From JBBRTJ01 sp038244535 (GTDB taxonomy: Bacteria > Actinomycetota > Acidimicrobiia > Acidimicrobiales > Ilumatobacteraceae): DNA of 15,997 nucleotides. The position numbers and the translations under genes are program-made. The DNA is taken from the NCBI GenBank assembly GCA_038244535.1, contig JBBRTJ010000082.1, positions 1 to 15,997 on the forward strand, written 5' to 3'. Of the stretch, positions 1 through 7,628 are shown in pieces. Numbering within the stretch: position 1 is the first letter of the stretch; every line of letters begins with the position of its first letter. The notes beneath the pieces were generated by a model. It did no database searches and had not been told where the DNA came from. It saw only the letters and a program-made list of their open reading frames with translations.

Positions 1-2765
1 ACGATCTGGGTCGCGGCCATGGCCGCCGCCTGGACCTGGCTGGGGAGGGATACGGTGCCCACGAACATGTGGGCTCGGACCTTGCCGTTGACCTGCACGG
101 GGTACTCGACCGTGTCGTCGAGCAGCAGCGCCGGATCGGCGACGGGGAACGGCTCGTAGGTGAGCGTGAGGGGATGGCCGAGGCGCCGCCACAGCTCCTC
201 GCTGACATGGGGGGTGAGCGGCGCCAGCATCAGCACGAGGGGGTCGGCCACCTCGCGGGGCAGCGAGCCGGTGGCGGCCACGACCGTGGTGAGGTGGTTG
301 TTGAGCTCGATGAGCTTGGCGATGGCGGTGTTCATCCGCAGCCCGCCGTAGTCGGCTCGCACCGCGTCGATCGTGCGGTGCAGCAGGCGCCGGGTGGTGT
401 CGTCGGCCTTGTCGTCGTTGACCCGCAAGGCACCGGTGTCTTCGTCGATGAGGTTGCGCCAGAGCCGCTGCAGGAAGCGGTACATGCCGACCACGGCTCG
501 GGTCTCCCATGGCCGGGAGGCGTCGAGCGGCCCCATCGCCATCTCGTACAGGCGCAGCGTGTCAGCCCCGTAGTCGTCGTACATCTCGTCGGGGGTGACG
601 GCGTTCTTGAGGCTCTTGCCCATCTTGCCGTACTCACGGTTGACGGGCTCGCCCTCGTAGGTGAAGCCGTCAGGCCCCTCGACCACCGCCGCGGCATCGA
701 CGTACACGCCCCGGCTGTCGGTGTACGCGTAGGCCTGGATGTAGCCCTGGTTGTAGAGGCGCCGGTACGGCTCCCAGCTGCTGACGTGGCCGAGATCGAA
801 CAGCACCTTGTGCCAGAAGCGGGCGTACAGCAGGTGCAGCACGGCGTGCTCGACACCGCCGACGTACAGGTCGACGCCGCCCGGATCGCCCGGGTGCCGA
901 GGCCCCATCCAGTAGGCCTCGACCGCCGGGTCGACGAAGACGTCGTCGTTGGTCGGGTCGAGGTAGCGCAGCTCGTACCAGCAGCTGCCGGCCCAGTTGG
1001 GCATGGTGTTGGTCTCGCGCGTGTACGTGCGGGGCCCGTCGCCCAGGTCGAGCTCGACGCGGCGCCAGGCAACGTTCCGCCCGAGCGGCGCCTCGGGCAC
1101 CGTGTCGGCGTCGTCAGGGGCGAAGGTGCGCGGCGAGTAGTCGTCGACCTCGGGGAGCTCGACGGGCAGCATCGACTCGGGCAGCGCGATGGGCAAGCCG
1201 GTCTCGTCGTACACGATCGGGAACGGCTCGCCCCAGTAGCGCTGACGGCTGAAGAGCCAGTCGCGCAAGCGGTAGGTGACGGTGGCCGTGCCGCACCCTC
1301 GGGCCTCGAGCCACGGGATGATCACGGCCTTGGCCTCGGCTACGCCCAGGCCGTCGAGGAACGCTGAGCTCGTGGCCGGACCGTCACCGGTGAACGCCTC
1401 GCCCTCCCAGCCATCAGGCGGCTGCACCGTACGCACGATGCGCAGCCCGAAGGTGGTGGCGAAGTCCCAGTCGCGCTGGTCCTGCGCGGGTACGGCCATG
1501 ATCGCCCCGGTGCCGTAGCCCATGAGGACGTAGTCGGCCACGAACACCGGGATCGGCTCGCCGGTCGTGGGGTTCGTGGCCGACGCCCCGGTGAACACGC
1601 CGGTCTTGTCCTTGGTCTCGACCTGGCGCTCGACGTCGCTCTTTGAGCCGGCCCGCAGCCGGTACGCGGCGACGGCTGCGGCCGGAGTGGCCGCGCCGGC
1701 GGTCCAGGCATCGGGCGTGCTCGCCGGCCACTCGGCGGCGATCAGCCGGTCGACCAGCGGGTGCTCGGGGGCCAGCACCATGTAGGTGGCGCCGAACAGC
1801 GTGTCAGGGCGGGTGGTGAACACCTCGATGTCGGCCGGCCCGCCGTCGGCGCCGGTCGCCGCGAACCGCACCGTGGCGCCGACCGAGCGCCCGATCCAGT
1901 TGCGTTGCATGAGCCGCACCGACTCGGGCCAGTCGAGGGCGTCGAGGTCGTCGATGAGCCGGTCCGCGTACGCGGTGATGCGCATCATCCACTGGCGCAG
2001 CCGGGACTTGAACACCGGGAAGTTGCCCCGCTCGCTGCGGCCCTCGGCGGTGACCTCCTCGTTGGCCAGCACCGTGCCGAGGCCCGGGCACCAGTTGACC
2101 GGGGCCTCGGAGCTGTAGGCCAGCCGGTGGTCGTCGACGAGGCGGCGCTGCTCGACCGAGGTGAGCTCGGTCCAGGCCCGCCCGTCCGGGGTGGGCCGCC
2201 GGCCGGAGACGAACTGCTCGATCAGCTCGGCGATGGGCCGGGCCTTGGCCGCATCGGTGTCGTACCAGCTGTTGAAGATCTGCAGGAAGATCCACTGCGT
2301 CCATCGGTAGTAGCCGGGGTCGATCGTGCTGATGGACCGGCGCATGTCGTGACCCACGCCGAGGCGCCGGATCTGGCGCCGCATCGTGGTGATGTTGGCC
2401 TCGGTGGTGACTCGTGGGTGCTGGCCGGTGGCGACCGCGTACTGCTCGGCGGGCAGGCCGAACGAGTCGTAGCCGAGCGAGTGCAGGACGTTGTGGCCGG
2501 TCATGCGGTGGAAGCGGGCCCAGACGTCGGTGCCGATGTAGCCGAGGGGGTGCCCGACGTGCAGGCCGGCCCCGCTGGGATACGGGAACATGTCGAGGAC
2601 GAACAGCTTCGGGCGGTCACCGACGCCGTCGGCATCGGCCAACGGACCGGCCGGGTTCGGTGCGTGGAACGTGCCCTCGGCCTCCCAGAGCTCCTGCCAG
2701 CGCTCCTCGATGGCCGCGGCCATGGCGGCCGTGTAGCGGTGCGGCGGGACATCCTCGGTGGCCAT
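1..2765 (-). CDS. leuS: Leucyl-tRNA synthetase (class I), C-terminal end cut by window edge
   Basis: Charges tRNA-Leu with leucine in the cytoplasm, with a CP1 editing domain that removes wrong amino acids. The reading frame is open from the ATG at 2763-2765 to the left edge, giving about 921 residues. Actinobacterial LeuS is around 950, so only some 30-40 C-terminal residues are missing. Visible motifs are HIGH-type HVGH at residues 69-72, the threonine-rich editing motif TTRPDT at 317-322, the editing-pocket segment MAVPAQDQRD at 423-432 with both conserved Asp residues (D429, D432), the tryptophan-rich GSCWYELRY segment, and KMGKS at 714-718 in place of KMSKS. The KMGKS form is, from memory, usual in actinobacterial LeuS. 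No Shine-Dalgarno precedes the ATG; a -10-like TACGAT lies 8 nt upstream, so near-leaderless expression is likely. It is divergent from the acyl-AMP ligase gene. Identity is very secure. Confidence 0.97.
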   Translation of the reverse strand, partial: MATEDVPPHRYTAAMAAAIEERWQELWEAEGTFHAPNPAGPLADADGVGDRPKLFVLDMFPYPSGAGLHVGHPLGYIGTDVWARFHRMTGHNVLHSLGYDSFGLPAEQYAVATGQHPRVTTEANITTMRRQIRRLGVGHDMRRSISTIDPGYYRWTQWIFLQIFNSWYDTDAAKARPIAELIEQFVSGRRPTPDGRAWTELTSVEQRRLVDDHRLAYSSEAPVNWCPGLGTVLANEEVTAEGRSERGNFPVFKSRLRQWMMRITAYADRLIDDLDALDWPESVRLMQRNWIGRSVGATVRFAATGADGGPADIEVFTTRPDTLFGATYMVLAPEHPLVDRLIAAEWPASTPDAWTAGAATPAAAVAAYRLRAGSKSDVERQVETKDKTGVFTGASATNPTTGEPIPVFVADYVLMGYGTGAIMAVPAQDQRDWDFATTFGLRIVRTVQPPDGWEGEAFTGDGPATSSAFLDGLGVAEAKAVIIPWLEARGCGTATVTYRLRDWLFSRQRYWGEPFPIVYDETGLPIALPESMLPVELPEVDDYSPRTFAPDDADTVPEAPLGRNVAWRRVELDLGDGPRTYTRETNTMPNWAGSCWYELRYLDPTNDDVFVDPAVEAYWMGPRHPGDPGGVDLYVGGVEHAVLHLLYARFWHKVLFDLGHVSSWEPYRRLYNQGYIQAYAYTDSRGVYVDAAAVVEGPDGFTYEGEPVNREYGKMGKSLKNAVTPDEMYDDYGADTLRLYEMAMGPLDASRPWETRAVVGMYRFLQRLWRNLIDEDTGALRVNDDKADDTTRRLLHRTIDAVRADYGGLRMNTAIAKLIELNNHLTTVVAATGSLPREVADPLVLMLAPLTPHVSEELWRRLGHPLTLTYEPFPVADPALLLDDTVEYPVQVNGKVRAHMFVGTVSLPSQVQAAAMAATQI

Positions 2766-2773
2766 GGGGGAGA

Positions 2774-2779
2774 ATCGTA
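2774..2779 (-). promoter_or_regulatory. Putative -10 element of leuS
   Basis: TACGAT read on the minus strand, 8 nt before the leuS ATG. It fits the actinobacterial TANNNT -10 form and would start transcription within a base or two of the start codon, in line with the absence of a ribosome binding site. No clear -35 is seen. It overlaps by TA the possible plus-strand -10 at 2778-2783. Confidence 0.45.
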
Positions 2780-2783
2780 AGGT
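2778..2783 (+). promoter_or_regulatory. Possible -10 element for the acyl-AMP ligase gene
   Basis: TAAGGT on the plus strand. A start near 2790 would give a leader of about 59 nt holding the AGGAG at 2830-2834. Support is limited to the hexamer form and the matching arrangement at 7562-7571; no -35 is recognisable. Confidence 0.25.
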
Positions 2784-2848
2784 CTTGTTCGCCATCGACC
2801 CCGACAGTTCGCCGCGTCCGCGTGGCCCCAGGAGCCCTGATCCCTCCG

Positions 2849-4516
2849 ATGACCCATCCTGTGCCCATCACCACCCGCCTTGCGCAGGCCGCCGACTTCC
2901 CCGGCGGTGGGGTCACGTTCATCTCCCATCAGGACCGCGTCTGGGTGACCTGGCGCCAGCTCCACGACGAGGCCCGATCGGCGGCTGCCGCCCTCCAGGC
3001 CCTCGGCCTGCAGCCCGGCGACCACGTGGCCATCCTCGGCCCCACCTCGCGGCCGCTGGTCACCGCCATCCAGGCCTGCTGGCTGGCCGGTGCCGCGTCG
3101 ATGGTGCTGCCGTTGCCCATGCGGATGGGGTCGCTCGAGGAGTTCATCGAACAGACCCGGGGCCGGATCCGCCACGGCGACGCCCGCCTGCTGCTGATCG
3201 ACGACCAGCTCGCCAGCCTGTACGAGTCCGCCCCGGGTGACCCGCCCCTGGTGTCGCTCGGTTCGATCCAGCCCGGTGCCCTCGGTGTGCCCGGACCCGA
3301 CGCCCTCGAGCTGCCCGCCCCTGATCCTGAGCGGCTCGTGATCCTCCAGTACACGAGCGGGTCGACCAGCGAGCCCAAGGGGGTCATGATCCCCGACCGG
3401 GTTCTCGGCGCCAACCTCAACGCCTTGGTCGAGGCCACCGGGATCACCGCTGAAGCAGACGTCGCGGTGTCGTGGCTGCCGCTGTACCACGACATGGGCC
3501 TCGTCGGTCTGCTCGGCACACCCATGACCACCGGTGCCGACCTGGTCCTGGCTGCCCCCCAGGACTTCCTCGCTCACCCGGGCCACTGGATGGAGTGGAT
3601 CTCCACCTACCGCGGCACCGCGACGGCTGGGCCTAACTTCAGCTGGGTGCTGGCCACCCGGGCGCTGAAGCGCATGGAGGGCCTTGATCTGTCGTCCCTG
3701 CGGATCGCGTTGAACGGCGCCGAGCCCGTCGATCCCGAGACCGCATCCGCCTTCGCCACCGCCGCGGGCCGGTTCGGGTTCCTGCCCGGCGGCGTGTTCC
3801 CGGCCTTCGGCATGGCCGAAGTGGCCATCGCCGGCACCTTCCCGCCCCCGGGCCGCGGTGTGGTGCTCGACACCGTCGATGCAGTTGCTCTCGAACGGGA
3901 GCACCTGGCCAAGCCGGCCGCCCCGGGCGATCTCGGCAGCCGCCAGTTGGCGCTGCTCGGCAAGCCGGTGCCCGGCCTGCGAATCCGGGTGTGCGAGCCG
4001 TCCACCGGTGAGGTGCTGCCCGAGCGTCACGTCGGCGAGCTCGAGATCGCCGGCACCTCGGTGACGCCCGGCTACTACAAGCGGCCCGAGGCCACGGCCG
4101 AGCTGTTCCGCGGCGAGTGGCTGCGCACCGGCGACCTCGCCTACCTGGTCGATGGTGAGCTCGTCATCTGCGGTCGCATCAAGGACGTCATCATCATCGG
4201 GGGCCGAAACGTGTACCCGCAGGACGTTGAGCGAGCGGTTGGGTCAGTCGAAGGGGTGCGGGCCGGCAACGTCATCGCCTTCGGCGTCGGCGGCTACAAG
4301 GGAAAAGAGACCGTCATCGTGGTGGCCGAGACCAAGTCGGCCGACACCGACGCCGTGCGCAAGGCCGTGCACGCCCGAGTGCTCGAAGCAGTCGGCCTGC
4401 CGGCGCGCGACGTGATGCTCGTGAAGCCGGGGACGCTCCCCAAGACCTCGAGCGGCAAGCTGCAGCGGGCGTTGTGCAAGGAGCGCTACCTCGACGAGGT
4501 GCTCGAGCTCGTCTGA
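2849..4516 (+). CDS. Fatty-acyl-AMP ligase-like AMP-dependent synthetase (FadD/FAAL family)
   Basis: ANL-superfamily adenylating enzyme of 555 residues that activates a carboxylic acid, probably a fatty acid, with ATP to an acyl-adenylate. Visible motifs are the P-loop-like YTSGSTSEPKG at 168-178, WLPLYHDMGLVG, FGMAE at 320-324, RTGD at 426-429, GRIKDVIIIGGRNVYPQD, and the C-terminal PKTSSGK at 531-537 with the catalytic Lys at 537. The LPLYHDMGLVG and GPNFSWVLATR segments resemble acyl-AMP ligases more than classical acyl-CoA ligases, but whether the product is handed to CoA or to an acyl carrier protein cannot be read here. No polyketide synthase or carrier protein gene is adjacent. The ATG at 2849 was chosen because the family N-terminus begins there; AGGAG (2830-2834) lies 14 nt upstream, rather far. 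The frame stays open upstream through leuS antisense, which is not coding. It converges on the F420 oxidoreductase gene. Confidence 0.88.
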   Translation: MTHPVPITTRLAQAADFPGGGVTFISHQDRVWVTWRQLHDEARSAAAALQALGLQPGDHVAILGPTSRPLVTAIQACWLAGAASMVLPLPMRMGSLEEFIEQTRGRIRHGDARLLLIDDQLASLYESAPGDPPLVSLGSIQPGALGVPGPDALELPAPDPERLVILQYTSGSTSEPKGVMIPDRVLGANLNALVEATGITAEADVAVSWLPLYHDMGLVGLLGTPMTTGADLVLAAPQDFLAHPGHWMEWISTYRGTATAGPNFSWVLATRALKRMEGLDLSSLRIALNGAEPVDPETASAFATAAGRFGFLPGGVFPAFGMAEVAIAGTFPPPGRGVVLDTVDAVALEREHLAKPAAPGDLGSRQLALLGKPVPGLRIRVCEPSTGEVLPERHVGELEIAGTSVTPGYYKRPEATAELFRGEWLRTGDLAYLVDGELVICGRIKDVIIIGGRNVYPQDVERAVGSVEGVRAGNVIAFGVGGYKGKETVIVVAETKSADTDAVRKAVHARVLEAVGLPARDVMLVKPGTLPKTSSGKLQRALCKERYLDEVLELV

Positions 4517-4526
4517 GCGGGTGCGC

Positions 4527-4542
4527 GCCGCCGTCCAGCGGC
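4527..4542. terminator. Weak GC hairpin between convergent genes
   Basis: GCCGC (4527-4531) and GCGGC (4538-4542) can pair around a 6-nt loop in the 56-nt gap between two convergent stop codons. There is no T-run on either side, so it is not a convincing intrinsic terminator. It is listed because it is the only structure seen in the gap. Confidence 0.2.
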
Positions 4543-4572
4543 CTGCTGGCTCGGCCCGACCCGGCCGTCAGG

Positions 4573-5583
4573 TCAAGCGGCGCTGAGGGCGGCGATCACG
4601 CCCGCCCACCGTGCCGGGTCGCTCTTGTAGGGCGCGTAGAAGCTGATCCGCTGGATGACGTCGCCGTAGCGGGCGTGGAGCTCGGGGGCGATGCGCTCGG
4701 GCTCGCCGACCACCGCGAACGTGTTGAGGATCTCGTCGTCGATGAGGGTGCCCATCTCGACCCACTTGCCCTGCTTCGACAAGGTGTTGAGCTCGTCTTG
4801 CAGCCCGCCCCAACCGTGGAGCTCGAGCACGCCCCGGTAAGCGGGCGTCGACCCGTAGAAGGCGATCTGCTGGCGGGTGCCGGTGATGGCGGCGGCCATC
4901 TCGTCGTCGTTGGTACCGGTCACCACGAAGCTCGGCCCGATGATCTCGAAGCCCTCCATGGTCTTGCCGGCCTTGGCCCGGCCCCGCTCGAGGGCGGGCA
5001 GGGTCACCTCGCGCAGGTAGCGCTCGGTCGTGAAGCCGTGGCAGATGAAGCCGTCGCAGACCTCGCCGGCGACCTCGGTCATCATCTCGCCCACACCGGC
5101 GAGGAAGATCTTGGGGTTGCCGTACGGATTGGGCCCGGGGTTGAAGAACGGGGTCATGAGCGTGTGGGTGTAGAAGTCACCGCGGAAGTCGAGCTTCTCG
5201 CCCTCGTTCCAGCACGCCCAGATGGCCCGGATGGCCAGCACCATCTCGCGCATGCGGGGGGCCGGGTGGCTCCACTCCATCGAGAAGCGCTTGGTGATGT
5301 GCGGCTTGATCTGGCTGCCGAGCCCCAGCACGAAGCGACCTTTGGAGTAGGCCTGCAGGTCGTAGCCGGTGTTGGCCAGCAGCATCGGGTTGCGGGCAAA
5401 GGCCACTGCGATCGAGGTGCCGAGCTCGAGGGTCTGGGTGTGCTCGGCCGCCAAGAGCAACGGATAGAACGGGTCGTGGCTGGTCTCTGCCGTCCAGATG
5501 CCCGCATAGCCGGCGGCCTCAGCCTCCTTTGCTGCCTCGGCTGCCTTGTTGAGATCGAACCCGATGCCTCCGTCAACCTTCAT
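4573..5583 (-). CDS. LLM-class F420-dependent oxidoreductase (MSMEG_2256-type)
   Basis: A 336-residue luciferase-like TIM-barrel oxidoreductase, a family that uses reduced coenzyme F420 (sometimes FMN) for hydride transfer. The N-terminus MKVDGG, the run GIWTAETSHDPFYPLLLAAE, the segments SIAVAFARNPM and LGLGSQIKPHI, then FRGDFYTHTLMTPFF and FTTERYLREVTLPALERG are hallmarks of the subfamily TIGR names after MSMEG_2256. The substrate is unknown. The ATG at 5583 gives the family N-terminus; the frame is open upstream to 5817 only because it runs antisense within the PAC2 gene region. It lies 19 nt after the PAC2 stop, so it is probably the third gene of the operon, but GCTACCGT just before the ATG suggests it also has its own near-leaderless promoter. 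No Shine-Dalgarno is seen. Family assignment is strong; cofactor is inferred from family. Confidence 0.9.
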   Translation of the reverse strand: MKVDGGIGFDLNKAAEAAKEAEAAGYAGIWTAETSHDPFYPLLLAAEHTQTLELGTSIAVAFARNPMLLANTGYDLQAYSKGRFVLGLGSQIKPHITKRFSMEWSHPAPRMREMVLAIRAIWACWNEGEKLDFRGDFYTHTLMTPFFNPGPNPYGNPKIFLAGVGEMMTEVAGEVCDGFICHGFTTERYLREVTLPALERGRAKAGKTMEGFEIIGPSFVVTGTNDDEMAAAITGTRQQIAFYGSTPAYRGVLELHGWGGLQDELNTLSKQGKWVEMGTLIDDEILNTFAVVGEPERIAPELHARYGDVIQRISFYAPYKSDPARWAGVIAALSAA

Positions 5584-5591
5584 GGCGCGGG

Positions 5592-5597
5592 ACGGTA
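5592..5597 (-). promoter_or_regulatory. Putative internal -10 element before the F420 oxidoreductase gene
   Basis: TACCGT on the minus strand, 8 nt before the ATG at 5583 and inside the 19-nt gap after the PAC2 stop. The 8-mer GCTACCGT is identical to the one before the phosphotransferase gene (7562-7569). It would give a near-leaderless transcript from within the operon. Confidence 0.4.
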
Positions 5598-5602
5598 GCG
5601 CG

Positions 5603-6502
5603 CTAGCGGCCTTGGTCGCGAAGGAAGCGCTCGAGCTCGGCGGCGAGCTCGTCGCCGCTGGGCAGTGGTCCGACCGGGAACGAGCCGAGGTTGGGCGTGC
5701 TGGTGACGCCGGCCTGCTCGGCGGCCTCGGCATCCCACACCGCTTCGAGCTGGCGCACCATGGCCGTGTGCTCGGCGGAGTTGGCCACCAGCTCGTCGAG
5801 GCGCTGGCGGTGCTCATCGGCAGCGCGGCGCACCTCGACGGCGTCGCTCACGACACCAGCCACCTGACCGAGCCCGTCGAGCAACGCCAAGGTGGCGCCC
5901 GGGTAGGGCACGTTGGCCACGTAGTGCGGCACCTGCGCCCACAGGCCGATGGTGGGCACGCCGACTTCGGCCAACCGGTGCTCGAGGACGGCCTCGATGC
6001 CGGCCGGCACGTCGACCGAGCTGCGCTGGACGTGCAGGCCGGTGCCGAGGTCGGCCGATGACAGCGAGACCGCCAGCCGAGACGGCCGCGTGTGCGGGGC
6101 CGTGAACGGGTAGGCGCCGAGGCCCACCATCATCCGTACCTCGAGCTCGGTGGCGAGCCCGGCGACGGCGTCGGCAAACTGGTGCCAGTTGCTGTCGGGC
6201 TCGCTGCCGGCGAGCAGCAGCACCCCGTTGCCGAGCCGGTCGGTGCCCGCCTTCATGACGATCTCGGGCCACACGAGGTTGACGTTGACGCCGTCGCGCA
6301 GCTGCATCGTGGGCCGCCGGGCTCGATAGTCGATGAACGTGTCGCCGTCGAAGCGGACTGCGGTTCGCGCCGACAGCTCGCCATCGAGCACCTCGAGCGC
6401 GGTTGCGGCACCGTTGCCGGCATCGATCCAGCCGCTGAGGGCCACGATGAGCACGGGCGCCTCGAGGTCGGGCCACTCGACCATCTCGTACGGAGCGCTC
6501 AT
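5603..6502 (-). CDS. PAC2 family protein (proteasome-assembly-chaperone-like)
   Basis: A 299-residue soluble protein of the PAC2 (DUF75) family. The N-terminal LEAPVLIVALSGWIDAGNGA, the VRFDGDTFIDYRARRPTM segment (read as binding-fold core), LLLAGSEPDSNW and the GLGAYPFTAPHTRPS segment are typical of actinobacterial members; the C-terminal 70 residues look helical and charged. Eukaryotic PAC2 helps assemble the proteasome alpha ring, but bacterial proteasomes assemble without such help and the role of bacterial PAC2 proteins is not settled. Its ATG overlaps the phosphotransferase stop as ATGA at 6499-6502, so translation is probably coupled. The oxidoreductase gene follows after 19 nt. No proteasome gene lies in this window, so context ties it to the acyl/redox operon rather than to protein breakdown. 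Confidence 0.87.
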   Translation of the reverse strand: MSAPYEMVEWPDLEAPVLIVALSGWIDAGNGAATALEVLDGELSARTAVRFDGDTFIDYRARRPTMQLRDGVNVNLVWPEIVMKAGTDRLGNGVLLLAGSEPDSNWHQFADAVAGLATELEVRMMVGLGAYPFTAPHTRPSRLAVSLSSADLGTGLHVQRSSVDVPAGIEAVLEHRLAEVGVPTIGLWAQVPHYVANVPYPGATLALLDGLGQVAGVVSDAVEVRRAADEHRQRLDELVANSAEHTAMVRQLEAVWDAEAAEQAGVTSTPNLGSFPVGPLPSGDELAAELERFLRDQGR

Positions 6503-7554
6503 CGCAGCCGCCCTGCGTGCTCGGCCGCCGCTTCGGCGGCCCGCTCGACCTGGAGCTTGAACGCGTCGAACATCGAGCTGTCAGGCGCGCCGCCCATGGC
6601 ACCGCCGAGGTAGCGGGCGTGCACGCCCTCGACGATGCACGCCAGCTTCCAGTAGGCGAAGGCGACGTAGAAGTCGATCTCGCGCAGGTCACGGCCCGAC
6701 ACCGCGCCGTAGCGGGCGAGCAGATCGGCCCGGTTGGGGAACCCGGCGGCCGAGGTCGCGGGAGCGCTCAAGCCTCCGGCCACGTCGTCGGGGCCGGTCC
6801 AGTAGACCATCAGCAGACCCACGTCGGCGAGGGGATCGCCCAGGGTGCAGATCTCCCAGTCGAGCACCGCTCGGATGGCGCCGTCATCGCCGACGATGCA
6901 GTTGTCGAGCCGGTAGTCGCCATGGACGATCGACACGCCGACCTGCTCGGGAACCCGGGCCATCAGGCGCTCGTACACGCGGTCGACAGTGGCCAGCTCG
7001 CGGGTCTTGGAGCTCTGCCATTGGCGGTACCAGCGCTTCATCTGTCGCTCGATGTAGCCGGTGGTGCGGCCGAGCTCGCCCAGCCCGACGGCGACGGGGT
7101 CGACGGCGTGGATGGAGGCCAGCACGTCCACGATCGAGAAGCCGGCGGCGCGCCGAGCGTCGTGCGAGAGGGTGGCGACGGCGGTGTCGTGGTCGCGCAG
7201 CACGTGACCCTCGACGAAGCCCATCACGTAGAACGGCTCGCCGTTGACGGCGGGATCGTCGCAGTAGCCGAGCGCGGGGGCGACGGGCACGAGGGTGTCG
7301 GCGAGGGCCGAGATGATGCGGTGTTCGCGACTCATGTCGTGGGCGGTGGCGAGCACGTGCCCGAGTGGGGGCCGGCGCAGCACCATGTGGCGCCCGTCGG
7401 CGCCGGTGACGGCGTAGTTCAGGTTGGAGTGCCCACCGGCGATGAGGCGGAACTCGAAGGGCGCGACGGCACCGGGGACCTCGGCCTCGAGCCACTCGGT
7501 CACTGGGCCGACGTTGACGCCGGTGAGCTCCCCGTCCACCTTCGACTCGGTCAT
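6499..7554 (-). CDS. APH-family phosphotransferase, ACAD10/11 kinase-domain type
   Basis: A 351-residue protein-kinase-like phosphotransferase. It shows the nucleotide-loop region RLIAGGHSNLNYAV, a lysine-poor VLRRPP strand, the catalytic loop HGDYRLDN at 211-218 (D213 as catalytic base) and the metal-binding LDWE at 231-234. The RRPPLGHVLATAHDM segment and the C-terminal FAYWKLACIVEG match the actinobacterial branch related to the kinase half of mammalian ACAD10/ACAD11, usually found near acyl-CoA dehydrogenases, rather than antibiotic-resistance enzymes. The ATG at 7554 was preferred over a GTG at 7590 because the latter would put the TACCGT element inside the gene. No good Shine-Dalgarno is present. 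It is the first gene of the minus operon with PAC2 (4-bp overlap) and the F420 oxidoreductase, and is divergent from the HpaB-like gene. Substrate is inferred, not shown. Confidence 0.88.
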   Translation of the reverse strand: MTESKVDGELTGVNVGPVTEWLEAEVPGAVAPFEFRLIAGGHSNLNYAVTGADGRHMVLRRPPLGHVLATAHDMSREHRIISALADTLVPVAPALGYCDDPAVNGEPFYVMGFVEGHVLRDHDTAVATLSHDARRAAGFSIVDVLASIHAVDPVAVGLGELGRTTGYIERQMKRWYRQWQSSKTRELATVDRVYERLMARVPEQVGVSIVHGDYRLDNCIVGDDGAIRAVLDWEICTLGDPLADVGLLMVYWTGPDDVAGGLSAPATSAAGFPNRADLLARYGAVSGRDLREIDFYVAFAYWKLACIVEGVHARYLGGAMGGAPDSSMFDAFKLQVERAAEAAAEHAGRLR

Positions 7555-7561
7555 CGGGCCA

Positions 7562-7567
7562 ACGGTA
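7562..7567 (-). promoter_or_regulatory. Putative -10 element of the phosphotransferase operon
   Basis: TACCGT on the minus strand, 7 nt before the ATG at 7554, fitting leaderless transcription. It shares the TA at 7566-7567 with the opposing element at 7566-7571. Confidence 0.45.
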
Positions 7568-7571
7568 GCCT
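7566..7571 (+). promoter_or_regulatory. Putative -10 element of the HpaB-like gene
   Basis: TAGCCT on the plus strand. A start near 7578 gives a leader of about 50 nt with a good Shine-Dalgarno, GAGGG at 7618-7622, 6 nt before the ATG. A poor -35 candidate TTCGAC lies at 7541-7546. Confidence 0.42.
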
Positions 7572-7628
7572 CGCCCCCGCGCCGGACCACCGGCCACCAT
7601 CGACCGCTTCCACGAGTGAGGGATCCCC

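Noticed and set aside
612..626. KMGKS in LeuS in place of KMSKS as a possible defect
   Set aside because: From memory this is a normal variant in actinobacterial LeuS; both lysines and the final serine are kept.
69..1367. Long plus-strand open frames over leuS (also 1761-2780)
   Set aside because: Antisense shadows of leuS; no family motifs, and the leuS frame is intact through all its motifs.
2414..2848. N-terminal extension of the acyl-AMP ligase frame
   Set aside because: The extra 145 codons lie antisense to the start of leuS and give an Arg/Gly/Thr-rich stretch with no family similarity; the family N-terminus begins at 2849.
2766..2848. T-box or leucine attenuator before leuS
   Set aside because: The whole intergenic region is 83 nt, the proposed -10 is 8 nt from the ATG, and no leader peptide or T-box-like sequence is visible.
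5584..5817. N-terminal extension of the F420 oxidoreductase frame
   Set aside because: It runs out of frame through the end of the PAC2 gene, and MKVDGG at 5583 is the usual family N-terminus.
6499..7554. Aminoglycoside resistance gene
   Set aside because: The APH-fold motifs are shared, but the sequence features and acyl/redox neighbours fit the ACAD10/11-type kinase branch.
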